From NCBI RefSeq assembly GCF_052324685.1, contig NC_135220.1, positions 11,730,300 to 11,794,299 on the forward strand: DNA of 64,000 nt, written 5' to 3'. The position numbers and the translations under genes are program-made. The notes under the pieces were generated by a model that was not told where the DNA came from, searched no databases, and saw only the letters and a program-made list of their open reading frames with translations. Source of the DNA: Brachyhypopomus gauderio. Its lineage: Eukaryota; Chordata; Actinopteri; Gymnotiformes; Hypopomidae. Shown one piece after another: positions 1 to 17,800 of the stretch (position 1 is its first letter; each line of letters begins with the position of its first letter).

Positions 1-4016
<4,016 letters not shown>

Positions 4017-4073
<57 letters not shown>

Positions 4074-4400
4074 CAACAGTGGAGAACTGCCTCACTCTCT
4101 TTCTCTCTCTCTCTGTGGAGAACTGTATTTATATGTGTAAAGCAGTGGAGAACTCTCTCTCTCTTTCTCTCTGTACAACAGTGAAGAACTGTCTCTCTCT
4201 CTCTCTGTACAACAGTGGAGAACTGTCTCTCTCTCTCTCTGTACAACAGTGAAGAACTGTCTCTCTCTCTCTCTGTACAACAGTGGAGAACTGTCTCTCT
4301 CTCTCTCTCTCTCTCTCTGTACAATGGTGAACTGTCTCTCTCTCTCTTTGTGTGTGTACAGCAGTGGAGAACTGTCTCTCTCCCTTTCTATGTATAGCTG
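4017..4400. repeat. (CT)n compound minisatellite
   Basis: Blocks of (CT)n alternate with the 18-bp-like core GTACAACAGTGGAGAACTGT, repeated about seven times with variable CT length. It directly precedes the 20-bp array and shares its purine-rich strand asymmetry. Confidence 0.85.
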
Positions 4401-4424
4401 TTTGCTGTGTGTAGAGTCATAGGG

Positions 4425-7400
4425 TATGGATTGTAGTGGTAGAGTGTTGATTGTAGTGGTAGAGTGTGGCTTGTAGTAGTAGAGTGTGAATTGTAGTATT
4501 AGAGTGTGGATTGTACCGGTAGAGTGTGGATTGTGGCGGTAGAGTGTGGATTGTGGCGGTAGAGTGTGGATTGTGGCGGTAGAGTGTGGATTGTGGCGGT
4601 AGAGTGTGGATTGTGGCGGTAGAGTGTGGATTGTGGCGGTAGAGTGTGGATTGTAGTGGTAGAGTGTGGATTGTAGCGGTAGAGTGTGGATTGTAGCGGT
4701 AGAGTGTGGATTGTGGCGGTAGAGTGTGGATTGTAGTGGTAGAGTGTGGATTGTAGTGGTAGAGTGTGGATTGTAGTGGTAGAGTGTGGATTGTAGCGGT
4801 AGAGTGTGGATTGTAGCGGTAGAGTGTGGATTGTAGTGGTAGAGTGTGGATTGTGGCGGTAGAGTGTGGATTGTAATAGTAGAGTGTGGATTGTAGTGGT
4901 AGAGTGTGGATTGTAGCGGTAGAGTGTGGATTGTAGCGGTAGAGTGTGGATTGTAGTGGTAGAGTGTGGATTGTGGCGGTAGAGTGTGGATTGTGGCGGT
5001 AGAGTGTGGATTGTAGCGGTAGAGTGTGAATTGTAGCGGTAGAGTGTGGATTGTAGCGGTAGAGTGTGGATTGTAGTGGTAGAGTGTGGATTGTGGCGGT
5101 AGAGTGTGGATTGTAATAGTAGAGTGTGGATTGTAGTGGTAGAGTGGATTGTAGTGGTAGAGTGTGGATTGTAGTGGTAGAGTGTGGATTGTAACGGTAG
5201 AGTGTGGATTGTAGTGGTAGAGAGTTGATTGTAGTAGTAGAGTGTGGATTGTAGTAGAGTGTGGATTGTAGCGGTAGAGTGTGGATTGTAGCGGTAGAGT
5301 GTGGATTGTAGCGGTAGAGTGTGGATTGTAGCGGTAGAGAGTTGATTGTAGTAGTAGAGAGTTGATTGTAGTGGTAGAGTGTGGATTGTAGCGGTAGAGT
5401 GTGGATTGTAGTAGTAGAAAGTTGATTGTAGCGGTAGAGAGTTGATTGTAGTGGTAGAGAGTTGATTGTAGTAGTAGAGAGTTGATTGTAGTGGTAGAGT
5501 GTGGATTGTAGTAGTAGAGTGTTGATTGTAGTGGTAGAGTGTGGATTGTAGTAGTAGAGAGTTGATTGTAGCAGTAGAGTGTGGATTGTTGTAGTAGAGA
5601 GTTGATTGTAGCGGTAGAGAGTTGATTGTAGTAGTAGAGTGTGGATTGTAGTAGTAGAGTGTGGATTGTAGTGGTAGAGTGTGGATTGTAGTAGAGAGTT
5701 GATTGTAGTGGTAGAGTGTGGATTGTAGTGGTAGAGTGTGGATTGTAGCAGTAGAGAGTTGATTGTAGTAGCAGAGTGTGGATTGTAGTGGTAGAGAGTT
5801 GATTGTAGTGGTAGAGTGTGGATTGTAGTAGTAGAGAGTTGATTGTAGTTGTAGAGTGTGGATTGTAGTAGTAGAGAGTTGATTGTAGTAGCAGAGTGTG
5901 GATTGTAGTAGTAGAGAGTTGATTGTAGTGGTAGAGTGTGGATTGTAGCAGTAGAGAGTTGATTGTAGTAGCAGAGTGTGGATTGTAGCAGTAGAGAGTT
6001 GATTGTAGTAGCAGAGTGTGGATTGTAGTAGTAAAGAGTTGATTGTAGTGGTAGAGTGTGGATTGTAGCAGTAGAGAGTTGATTGTAGTAGCAGAGTGTG
6101 GATTGTAGTAGTAGAGTGTGGATTGTAGTGGTAGAGTGTGGATTGTAGTGGTAGAGTGTGGATTGTAGCAGTAGAGAGTTGATTGTAGTAGCAGAGTGTG
6201 GATTGTAGTAGTAGAGAGTTGATTGTAGTGGTAGAGTGTGGATTGTAGTAGTAGAGAGTTGATTGTAGTAGCAGAGTGTGGATTGTAGTAGTAGAGAGTT
6301 GATTGTAGTGGTAGAGTGTGGATTGTTGTAGTAGAGAGTTGATTGTAGTGGTAGAGTGTGGATTGTAGTAGTAGAGAGTTGATTGTAGTGGTAGAGTGTG
6401 GATTGTAGTAGTAGAGAGTTGATTGTAGTGGTAGAGTGTGGATTGTAGTAGTAGAGAGTTGATTGTAGTGGTAGAGAGTTGATTGTAGTAGTAGAGAGTT
6501 GATTGTAGTGGTAGAGTGTGGATTGTAGTAGTAGAGAGTTGATTGTAGTGGTAGAGAGTTGATTGTAGTAGTAGAGAGTTGATTGTAGTGGTAGAGTGTG
6601 GATTGTAGTAGTAGAGAGTTGATTGTAGTGGTAGAGTGTGGATTGTAGTAGTAGAGAGTTGATTGTAGCGGTAGAGTGTGGATTGTAGCGGTAGAGTGTG
6701 GATTGTAGTGGTAGAGTGTGGATTGTAGCAGTAGAGAGTTGATTGTAGTAGCAGAGTGTGGATTGTAGTGGTAGAGAGTTGATTGTAGTGGTAGAGTGTG
6801 GATTGTAGTAGTAGAGAGTTGATTGTAGTTGTAGAGTGTGGATTGTAGTAGTAGAGAGTTGATTGTAGTAGCAGAGTGTGGATTGTAGTAGTAGAGAGTT
6901 GATTGTAGTGGTAGAGTGTGGATTGTAGCAGTAGAGAGTTGATTGTAGTAGCAGAGTGTGGATTGTAGCAGTAGAGAGTTGATTGTAGTAGCAGAGTGTG
7001 GATTGTAGTAGTAAAGAGTTGATTGTAGTGGTAGAGTGTGGATTGTAGCAGTAGAGAGTTGATTGTAGTAGCAGAGTGTGGATTGTAGTAGTAGAGTGTG
7101 GATTGTAGTGGTAGAGTGTGGATTGTAGTGGTAGAGTGTGGATTGTAGCAGTAGAGAGTTGATTGTAGTAGCAGAGTGTGGATTGTAGTAGTAGAGAGTT
7201 GATTGTAGTGGTAGAGTGTGGATTGTAGTAGTAGAGAGTTGATTGTAGTAGCAGAGTGGATTGTAGTAGTAGAGAGTTGATTGTAGTGGTAGAGTGTGGA
7301 TTGTAGTGGTAGAGTGTGGATTGTAGTAGTAGAGAGTTGATTGTAGTGGTAGAGAGTTGATTGTAGTAGTAGAGAGTTGATTGTAGTGGTAGAGTGTGGA

Positions 7401-7580
7401 TTGTAGTAGTAGAGAGTTGATTGTAGTAGTAGAGAGTTGATTGTAGTGGTAGAGTGTGGATTGTAGTAGTAGAGAGTTGATTGTAGTGGTAGAGAGTTGA
7501 TTGTAGTAGTAGAGAGTTGATTGTAGTGGTAGAGTTTGGATTGTAGTAGTAGAGAGTTGATTGTAGTGGTAGAGAGTTGT
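4425..7580. repeat. 20-bp minisatellite, about 157 copies
   Basis: Unit GATTGTAGTGGTAGAGTGTG with variants (GTAGAGAGTT, GTAGCAGAG, GCGGT). The left part is rich in GCGGT units, the right part alternates GTGTG and GAGTT units. Coordinates 980 bp apart (for example 5841 and 6821, 6031 and 7011) carry the same rare variants. Both strands lack stops in one or more frames only because 20-bp periodicity cycles through few codons. Confidence 0.97.
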
Positions 7581-7828
7581 CTTCACATACCTTCATATTT
7601 CACAGTTACACTCCTTGAACACATTTAGACAGGATGGTTAAACCATCATGAGTGAAAAAAGAAGACCGGCCCTCTCTCCCTCTCTGTCTCTTTAATCCTC
7701 ATTCCTTTGCATGCATCTGATTCAGCTGTGTTGCTCACTAAAACAACACTTCCTATTGGCTAAGATGTGACGTGCTGAAGTACCTCAGCCAATTAGGACT
7801 CACCACCTCACCACCTCCTCCCTCTCAG

Positions 7829-7859
<31 letters not shown>

Positions 7860-9792
7860 AGGGAGAAAAGAGACGATTTCTATGAATGGAAATGCGGAGG
7901 AGGATCCCAGAATGTGAGGGGAACTGGCATGCTCTCTTTCTCTCTCTCTTTCTGAGTTTTTCTGTCTCTCCATCTCACTGTCTTTGTCTCTCCATCTTTT
8001 TCTCTTTCTCCCTGTCTTCATCCCTTAGGCCATCACCTCATCCACCCCTCTTAGAAACAAGTCTCTCTCTATCTCTCTCTCTCTCTCTCTCCCCCCACCA
8101 GATGGATCTAAACTCCCATTGAGAAAGATGTGGTGGTACCTTTGTACCAAGAACCTGTTGTTCCTCGCTTTGTGTGCGTGTGCGCGTGTTTGTGTGTGTG
8201 TGTGTGCGTGCGTGTGTGCATGTGTGTGCGTGTGTGTGTGTGCGTGTGTGTGCGTGCGTGCGTGTGTGCGTGTGTGTGCGTGCGTGTGTGTGTGTGTGTG
8301 TGTGTGTGCATGTGTGTGTGTGTGTGTTTGTTAGTGGAGTGTTCCTTTCCCTCAGTGCCACTTCTTCCACATCTAGAGCAGGCTGTCATTGAGGACTCCT
8401 TGAGACAGTTCCACTTTCACAGAGCTGCGTTTCCAGTTTCTTACAGTGTGTGTCTGTGTGTATAAGGGGATCTTCATATCCATCCATGTTTTCTAATATC
8501 CATAATCCCTTGTGGCCTCATGGGGGGGCTTAGCAACTGTTCTCCACCCACCACACCATCCTTCCCCACAGCAACCCAGTCACGCCAATGCCTTGCTCGT
8601 TGCTGTCAGCGTTGTCATAGATACAGAAAAGCATCAGTTGTCAGCCTCCATGTTGCTGTGGATGCAAGTGCATAGAAGAGACGTGGCTCACCAGAGCAAA
8701 GACTAATGATGCTACATCATGTGATTCCACACTGGACACAATGCACTGCATTAACCTGCTTCTTTTAAAAGTACTGAAACAATGGCCCCTATGCCTTAAT
8801 GCAATTAATAAAATCCAACTGTGTATTCAGTGCTCCACTTACATTTGCACTGGTCACACTGGGGCTACCAAGTTATTCAGCTGGTCATACCAGCACATGA
8901 TTTTTTATTTATTTTATTTATTTACAGGTATTCTTTCATGTTGATGAATAGTTGTCTTTAGCATACTTTAGTTTTACATGAATGTAAACTTGAGACTTGA
9001 AATGTATGAACTGTTTTAATTAGAACATTCTTTCTGCAACAAGCAAAACAGACAACGCTCTGTTATAGATCATTAATATAATCTGTTATATAAAAACACA
9101 CCTGATAAAACTTTGCTCTGCACTGTACAGGTGAGCAGACATATCTCACCATCTTTTATAAAAACAGCTTGTAGTTTTCGTTACAACTGACAAAAACATC
9201 TGGGTCACTGCCTGTAGGACTGACTGGCAAACTAAAACTGGCACTAAAACTAAAACTTTCAGCATTACGTGCAGATTAGTTTCTAACTCTAGAACTGAAA
9301 TGCGAAAACGTTTACTGGACTAGTGAGAATTGGCGTTTCACTCACTGTCCAGCTGCACGGCTTTAACTCTTTTTGAAGATTTTGATTGGCTGAGCTGAGT
9401 CGTCCTACCTGTCAGTGCTCCAAGATGAGATTGGAGGGATGTTTGTCTCTTTCCAAATAAAACCAGTTTTGGCTCGATGTACAAGTGGCAGACCCAAATT
9501 CATCATGCACTCACACAAATGAAATTTCAGCGTGTGGAATAGTTGCCTAGGTGACCGTTCTGGTCCCGGTCTGGAGCGATGACAGGGTGAGGATATTATG
9601 GCGGTCACGGCATGGTGCGGGATATTGAGATGGCCGATGTTATTAATTCTCCAGAATGTTGTCAGGACTCTGGCGAACTCTGACAAGCATGCCACGTTGA
9701 CACAGTGAACATAATGTTTCCAGACAGTGTGCTTTCGAAAGGGAAAGGATCGAGTTGGTTTGATCTGCTGGCCAGTTCACTGGCTGTCGGAT
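7581..9792. other. non-coding ppm1e intron/flank with simple repeats
   Basis: Holds (TG)n 7836-7858, CT-rich 7936-8093 and an interrupted (TG)n with GCGTGCG interruptions, 8167-8330. From 8,340 to 9,790 it is unique AT-rich sequence in which I find no exon. Confidence 0.7.
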
Positions 9793-11215
9793 GTGAGTGA
9801 GGGATGTGAGTGAGGGATGTGAGTGAGGGGTGTGAGTGAAGGGTGTGAGTGAGGGATGTGAGTGAGGGGTGTGAGTGAAGGGTGTGAGTGAGGGGTGTGA
9901 GTGAGGGGTGTGAGTGAGGGGTGTGAGTGAGGGGTGTGAGTGAGGGATGTGAGTGAGGGATGTGAGTGAGGGGTGTGAGTGAGGGGTGTGAGTGAGGGGT
10001 GTGAGTGAGGGATGTGAGTGAGGGGTGTGGGTGAGGGGTGTGAGTGAGGGATGTGAGTGAGGGGTGTGAGTGAGGGGTGTGAGTGAAGGGTGTGAGTGAG
10101 GGGTGTGAGTGAGGGATGTGAGTGAGGGGTGTGAGTGAGGGGTGTGAGTGAGGGGTGTGAGTGAGGGATGTGAGTGAAGGGTGTGAGTGAGGGATGTGAG
10201 TGAGGGGTGTGAGTGAAGGGTGTGAGTGAGGGGTGTGAGTGAGGGGTGTGAGTGAGGGGTGTGAGTGAGGGATGTGAGTGAAGGGTGTGAGTGAGGGATG
10301 TGAGTGAGGGATGTGAGTGAGGGGTGTGAGTGAGGGATGTGAGTGAAGGGTGTGAGTGAGGGATGTGAGTGAGGGGTGTGAGTGAGGGATGTGAGTGAGG
10401 GGTGTGAGTGAGGGGTGTGAGTGAGGGATGTGAGTGAAGGGTGTGAGTGAGGGGTGTGAGTGAGGGATGTGAGTGAAGGGTGTGAGTGAGGGGTGTGAGT
10501 GAGGGATGTGAGTGAAGGGTGTGAGTGAGGGGTGTGAGTGAGGGGTGTGAGTGAAGGGTGTGAGTGAAGGGTGTGAGTGAAGGGTGTGAGTGAGGGATGT
10601 GAGTGAAGGGTGTGAGTGAAGGGTGTGAGTGAGGGGTGTGAGTGAGGGATGTGAGTGAGGGATGTGAGTGAGGGGTGTGAGTGAGGGATGTGAGTGAAGG
10701 GTGTGAGTGAAGGGTGTGAGTGAGGGGTGTGAGTGAGGGATGTGAGTGAAGGGTGTGAGTGAGGGGTGTGAGTGAGGGGTGTGAGTGAAGGGTGTGAGTG
10801 AAGGGTGTGAGTGAGGGGTGTGAGTGAGGGGTGTGAGGGGTGTGAGTGAGGGATGTGAGTGAGGGATGTGAGTGAGGGGTGTGAGTGAGGGGTGTGAGTG
10901 AAGGGTGTGAGTGAGGGGTGTGAGTGAGGGGTGTGAGGGGTGTGAGTGAGGGATGTGAGTGAGGGGTGTGAGTGAGGGATGTGAGTGAAGGGTGTGAGTG
11001 AGGGATGTGAGTGAGGGGTGTGAGTGAAGGGTGTGAGTGAGGGGTGTGAGTGAGGGGTGCGAGTGAGGGATGCGAGTGAGGGATGCGAGTGAGGGGTGCG
11101 AGTGAAGGATGTGAGTGAGGGATGTGAGTGAGGGGTGTGAGTGAGGGATGTGAGTGAAGGGTGTGAGTGAAGGGTGTGAGTGAGGGGTGTGAGTGAGGGG
11201 TGTGAGTGAGGGGTG
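9793..11215. repeat. 11-bp minisatellite GTGAGTGAGGG, about 129 copies
   Basis: Continuous array of the unit GTGAGTGAGGG with the variants GTGAGTGAAGG and GTGAGTGAGGGA and occasional short (6-7 bp) units. On the ppm1e-sense strand every unit contains GTGAGT. The long open frames on the minus strand (His/Ser/Pro/Thr) are periodicity artefacts. Confidence 0.97.
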
Positions 11216-11462
11216 GTCCATCTCACTCTGCTCAGATTGTTTGTTTCACTTTGCTAGTCAGGGTAAAACAAAAGTTTGGGGGTAGTTGTGGTGTAGAGTG
11301 ATATTACTCTATGCTACACCTGGAATTACCTGCCCCTACCTGCTCCAACCTGGGTGAAGACTTGAGCGTATTAGTAAGGCCTTCATCATTAGCAGTGTCT
11401 TCATCATTAGTAATGTCTCCATCAGTCTAAACTGGACACATGAGGACTGAAGTTATTCTAGG

Positions 11463-11570
<108 letters not shown>

Positions 11571-12104
11571 ATCATTTATCATTTATCGTTTATCATTTTT
11601 CTGTTCTAAGTGGATCCTCACAATTAAGCTGATTCTGCTTGGTAACATGGCTGTCAGTTCTTATGTAATACCCTAAAGGTCTCTGTGAGGAAGAGACTCT
11701 CGGGCCATGATTTCATAATATGTGCTACAATCGTGACTGTAATTTTCATCCCTTCCAACACTTCATCCTAAGTGGAGAGTTGGAGAGCATAGATGCTGGT
11801 GTCTGCTAGCGGACTCCTCCTGAGTGTCCAAGTTCATACATGACAGACGTCACTGTACCAGCTGGAAAACCTGTGGCACTGCAAAACCTGTAAAAATCAA
11901 ATTCCTCACTTGTTAGTTCCACTGTGTATTCTGCAGTGGTCGGTCTTTTTCAGCAGAATATCATGGTTTGTTTCTTAAACCAATGAAAATTTTCTGTAAT
12001 CTAGGCCGTTATATCACAATCTCTGGCTTTACTGTTAATCCCATCAACATCTACCTTACTTTGGTGCCTCATTTCCTCTGGTGTCTGTCTCTCTGGTGAG
12101 GGGG

Positions 12105-12480
12105 CAGTTATAATCCAGCCATAACCCATCTATATCAGTCATAATCCAGCCATAATCCACCTTTAACATAATCAAAATCCAGCCATAATCCATCTTTAAC
12201 ATAGTCAAAATCCAGCCATAATCCATCTTTAACCAAGTTATAATCCAGCCATAACCCATCTTTAACATAGTCAAAATCCAGCCATAATCCATCTTTAACA
12301 TAGTCAAAATCCAGCCATAATCCATATTTAAGTCAGTTATAATCCAGCCATAACCCATCTTAAACAGTCATAATCCAGCCATAACCCATCTTTAACCCAG
12401 TCATAATCCAGCCATAACCCAGCTATAACCCCCGCCATGACCCCACTATGACCCAGCCATGATCCTACCATGACCCCGCC
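12105..12480. repeat. 33-bp minisatellite (CCAGCCATAATCCATCTTTA)
   Basis: About ten units of AATCCAGCCATAACCCATCT type with AGTCAAA or AGTTATA spacers, ending about 170 bp before ppm1e exon 2. Confidence 0.9.
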
Positions 12481-12651
12481 ATAACGCAGCTCTAACCTTA
12501 GCAGCCTCAGAGCTCTTTCAGAGAACCATCTACTGCTTACATTGGTATGGCAAATGTGTAACACTTCATCACTCTCTTCCTTTTTCTCTTCATTTCTTCT
12601 CAATCTCTTTGTCTTTGTCTCTCTCTGTATCTCTCTCTGTCTGTTTTACAG

Positions 12652-12779
12652 TAACTGTCCGTTCTCGCTGGCCGCAGGCCTGTCTCGGGGAACAGCTGAC
12701 AGCATTCTGCAGAGTGATCTCTCCATATACCATCAAGCCAGGAACACTGAGGACGGCACCGAAACACCTTCGATTCCTC
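12652..12779 (+). CDS. ppm1e: ppm1e exon 2 (N-terminal regulatory segment)
   Basis: Acceptor TTTTACAG and donor C|GTGAGT bound a 128-bp exon. It reads [16 protein letters not shown] followed by ILQSDLS and a DGTE element, matching the region just before the catalytic domain in PPM1E (family form NCP.FLAA.L.R.T.D..LQSDLS). It starts with the last base of a split codon and ends with one base carried into the next exon, which agrees with exon 3. The longer reading in a second frame over the same bases is a shadow. Confidence 0.85.
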
Positions 12780-14610
12780 GTGAGTATCTTTCCCTACTGT
12801 TCAATTGCTGCTTGACCATCTCTGTAGACGTCTGCAGACAGATGTTCTAGAAAGGTCGTCTCATCTCTGCAGACGTCTGCAGAACGCACGCTCTACATCC
12901 CAAACAGGAGCTCTAGAAGGAACTTCTCCTCACTGTCCAAGTGGTTCAGCAGACTAGACACTGAGAATCTTTTACAAGTCACACACTCATTTGCTTTTAC
13001 ATACAAATGTAAAGTTCTTCATCCTCTTCAGTATGTAGTTGTGGGAAAGGACAGACATCTGTTCTGCGCATCTTTAAAATAAAAAAAGTATTTTTTCTTT
13101 CTCTCCATCTCACAGTCTCTGTCTCTCCATCTTTTTCTTTTTCCAGTCTTTTACCTTTCTTGAATCATTGACATGTAAATCACAGTAAAGTGTTGAGAAT
13201 CATTAATCCTCTTTGACATTGTGTTTGACACTGCTGCATATTTCAAACACGGTGGCCTAGTTCAGGTCCACTGTGTTTTATTCAGGGCTCGGATCACAAT
13301 ACACTCTGTCACAGAGCAATTTCGCAATCTGTACAGATATGAAGAAGAAACCTCAAAAAGAGCCACACAGAACAGGAAAACCCATCTTCCTCTGGGCAGC
13401 CTTGGACCTGTGATGCAGAAGGCATGATTAAACAGCCCCAGATCATATAGAGGAACGCTGTAAGAAACGAACCTGTAGCCAGCGTGGAAAACCTGAGAGA
13501 AGATGAGTGTAGGACCCAGACAGGCTGGAACAGAAGGAGAATGTGCCCTGAAGTTCTACCAGCCTCCTGAAATCAGCCAGGGCTTGGAGTGAATGTAGGA
13601 CATTCAGCACAATTTAAACTCTCCTATTTGACTGTGTATTCAGGTCACTTACCAACTTAACGCTGGCCTGAATTGCTTTCTTAACTTTCTATATTCGAAT
13701 AGAAATGGCAAAGGAATTAGAAGCAGCAATAATTGTTACAGTTCTAAACCGCAATCCGTCAAATTCGAGGAGAGATGTAATGTCTGATCTGATGTCTGAT
13801 CTCTGGCTTCACACTGCTGATTTTTCTCTCCTCAGACCAGAGCTCCAGATGTTTCTGTGATTAGTGTTTCGTTCTCACTATGTGTGTCATTCACTTTTCT
13901 TGGACTTGTTTTCTTCAGGCCAAAGACACTCTTAGTCCCTGAAAGGAGGAGAGCTTATGCAGTTGTTGGACAGGCAGCTGGGTTACTGATGCACCTAGAA
14001 AGGCAGAATACTGATGTAATCCTCATCTGAACACTAATAATCCGATATTAATGGTGGATTATTGTTAAAGGAACAATAAGTCATTTTTTAAACTGATTCT
14101 TCTTCTATTATGAACCAGCCTTTACACTGACATCTAGTGGCTTGGATGCGTCAGAGATTCTGTACTATATTTATTTTAAACATGGCTGCCTCCATGTGTG
14201 GGACCCACTCTGTGGTGCACAGACAAAGCATTGTGATTCTTCATTTCATATGAGTAACATAGATAATAATAGTCATTAATAATAATCATTTTCATAAATA
14301 TTATAATAATCATTAATAATAATCTTTTTCATAAATATTATAATAATCATTAATAATAATCATTTTCATAAATATTGTTATTGTTCATGCTCTTTTAGAT
14401 TACATCAACTTGTGGATGAATCTTGAGATCAGGTGCACAGATAGCTCTCTAGCTACCAGAATATGATTTTACACTGTAAATGTCTTTTTACACTGTAAAA
14501 GTCCCTTATTTTACAGTGATGTCACCTTGAGGGCTGTCATTTTGCTTCTCTGAATTTTGAGTGGGTGGACATGTGACCTGGGTGGAGCTTGAGATTAAGC
14601 CTCTCCAGCG

Positions 14611-14693
<83 letters not shown>

Positions 14694-14825
14694 CAGTGCT
14701 CATCTCCCTCTGCAAGAGCCTGTGACTGCTGGCCTGAGTGCTGCTGTCATCTACAATACAGTAGAAGCAGTACAGTGCTCAGAGTGTAGTGTGTAGGGTA
14801 ATGTGGGTGTTTATGTATGTTTGCT

Positions 14826-14887
<62 letters not shown>

Positions 14888-17800
14888 GCAGCTTCCTTCT
14901 CGTGTAGGGCAGTTATTTATCATCATGTGTGTCTGTGAATGACCAAATAGACGCGTGACACATATTTATCTTTTCATGGGGTAAAACGTGACTTGAGTTA
15001 TAGGGGTATGGTGGGATGGAAGGATGAAAAACAGAAATGGAAAGAAAGAGAGACAGAGGGCAGCAGACAAGACGTCTAGCCGAGGGCAAAAGCAGCATAC
15101 ATCGTGCACCAGCGCAGCCCTGAAACGGCAGATTAAATTTAGACTCGGCTCACACGAGGCCAGTAGAGGAGAGCTGTTCTTAAAGGAGAGACACACTGTC
15201 CACATTACAATTTAAAGGAGAGACACACTGTCCACATTACCACTTAAAGGAGAGACACACTGTCCACATTACCACTTAAAGGAGAGACAGACTGTCCACA
15301 TTACCACTTAAAGGAGAGATGTACTGTCTACATTACCACTTAAAGGAGAGACATACTGGCCACATTACCACTTAAAGGAGAGACACACTGTCCACATTAC
15401 CACTTAAAGGAGAGACAGACTGTCCACATTACCACTTAAAGGAGAGATGTACTGTCTACATTACCACTTAAAGGAGAGACACACTGTCCACATTACCACT
15501 TAAAGGAGAGACAGACTGTCCACATTACAACTTAAAGGAGAGATGTACTGTCTACATTACCACTTAAAGAAGAGACACACTGTCCACATTACCACTTAAA
15601 GGTGAGACACACTGTCCACATTACCACTTAAAGGAGAGACAGACTGTCCACATTACCACTTAAAGGAGAGATGTACTGTCTACATTACCACTTAAAGGAG
15701 AGACACACTGTCCACATTACCACTTAAAGGTGAGACACACTGTCCACATTACCAATTAAAGGAGAGACACACTGTCCACATTACCACTTAAAGGAGAGAT
15801 GTACTGTCCACATTAGCACTTAAAGGAGAGACACACTGGCCACATTACCACTTAAAGGAGAGACACACTGTCCACATTACCACTTAAAGGAGAAACACAC
15901 TGTCCACATTACCATTTAAAGGAGAGACAGACTGTCCACATTACCACTTAAAGGAGAGACACACTGTCCACATTACCACTTAAAGGAGAGATGTACTGTC
16001 CACATTACCACTTAAAGGAGAGACACACTGTCCACATTACCATTTAAAGGAGAGACACACTGGCCACATTACCACTTAAAGGAGAGACACACTGTCCACA
16101 TTACCACTTAAAGGATAGATGTACTGTCCACATTACCACTTAAAGGAGAGACACACTGTCCACATTACCATTTAAAGGAGAGACACACTGGCCACATTAC
16201 CACTTAAAGGAGAGACACACTGTCCACATTACCACTTAAAGGATAGATGTACTGTCCACATTACCACTTAAAGGAGAGACACACTGTCCACATTACCACT
16301 TAAAGGAGAGATGTACTGTCCACATTACCACTTAAAGGAGAGATGTACTGTCCACATTACCACTTAAAGGAGAGACACACTGTCCACATTACCACTTAAA
16401 GGAGAGACACACTGTCCACATTACCACTTAAAGGAGAGATGTACTGTCCACATTACCACTTAAAGGAGAGATGTACTGTCCACATTACCACTTAAAGGAG
16501 AGACACACTGTCCACATTACCATTTAAAGGAGAGACACACTGTCCACATTACCACTTAAAGGAGAGATGTACTGTCCACATTACCACTTAAAGGAGAGAC
16601 ACACTGTCCACATTATCACTTAAAGGAGAGACAGACTGTCCACATTACCACTTAAAGCTGAGATGTACTGTCCACATTACAACTTAAAGGAGAGATGTAC
16701 TGTCTACATTACCACTTAAAGGAGAGACACACTGTCCACATTACCACTTAAAGGTGAGGCACACTGTCCACATTACCACTTAAAGGAGAGACAGACTGTC
16801 CACATTACAACTTAAAGGAGAGATGTACTGTCTACATTACCACTTAAAGGAGAGACACACTGTCCACATTACCATTTAAAGGAGAGACACACTGTCCACA
16901 TTACCACTTAAAGGAGAGATGTACTGTCCACATTACCACTTAAAGGAGAGACACACTGTCCACATTACCACTTAAAGGAGAGACACACTGTCCACATTAC
17001 CACTTAAAGGAGAGACACACTGTCCACATTACCACTTAAAGCTGAGATGTACTGTCCACATTACAACTTAAAGGAGAGATGTACTGTCTACATTACCACT
17101 TAAAGGAGAGACACACTGTCCACATTACCACTTAAAGGAGAGACAGACTGTCCACATTACCACTTAAAGGAGAGATGTACTGTCTACATGACCACTTAAA
17201 GGAGAGACACTCTGTCCACATTACCACTTAAACGAGAGACACTCTGTCCACATTACCACTTAAAGGTGAGACACACTGTCCACATTACCAATTAAAGGAG
17301 AGACACACTGTCCACATTACCACTTAAAGGAGAGATGTACTGTCCACATTAGCACTTAAAGGAGAGACACACTGGCCACATTACCACTTAAAGGAGAGAT
17401 GTACTGTCCACATTACCACTTAAAGAGAGACACACTGGCCACATTACCACTTAAAGGAGAGACAGACTGTCCACATTACCACTTAAAGGAGAAACACACT
17501 GTCCACATTACCATTTAAAGGAGAGACAGACTGTCCACATTACCACTTAAAGGAGAGACACACTGTCCACATTACCACTTAAAGGAGAGATGTACTGTCC
17601 ACATTAGCACTTAAAGGAGAGACACACTGGCCACATTACCACTTAAAGGAGAGACACACTGTCCACATTACCATTTAAAGGAGAGACACACTGGCCACAT
17701 TACCACTTAAAGGAGAGACACACTGTCCACATTACCACTTAAAGGATAGATGTACTGTCCACATTACCACTTAAAGGAGAGACACACTGTCCACATTACC

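Noticed and set aside
4092..7596. Open frames of over 1000 codons on the minus strand (Tyr/Asn/Thr/Leu/Ser repeats)
   Set aside because: The frames follow a 20-bp tandem array; periodicity of 60 bp excludes stops by chance. No splice context, start or family similarity.
9643..11226. Two ~520-codon His/Ser/Pro/Thr frames on the minus strand
   Set aside because: Pure consequence of the 11-bp GTGAGTGAGGG array; the complementary repeat lacks stops.
12609..12815. Alternative frame over ppm1e exon 2
   Set aside because: Only the other frame gives the conserved NCP..LAA.LSR.TAD..LQSDLS and correct phase into exon 3.
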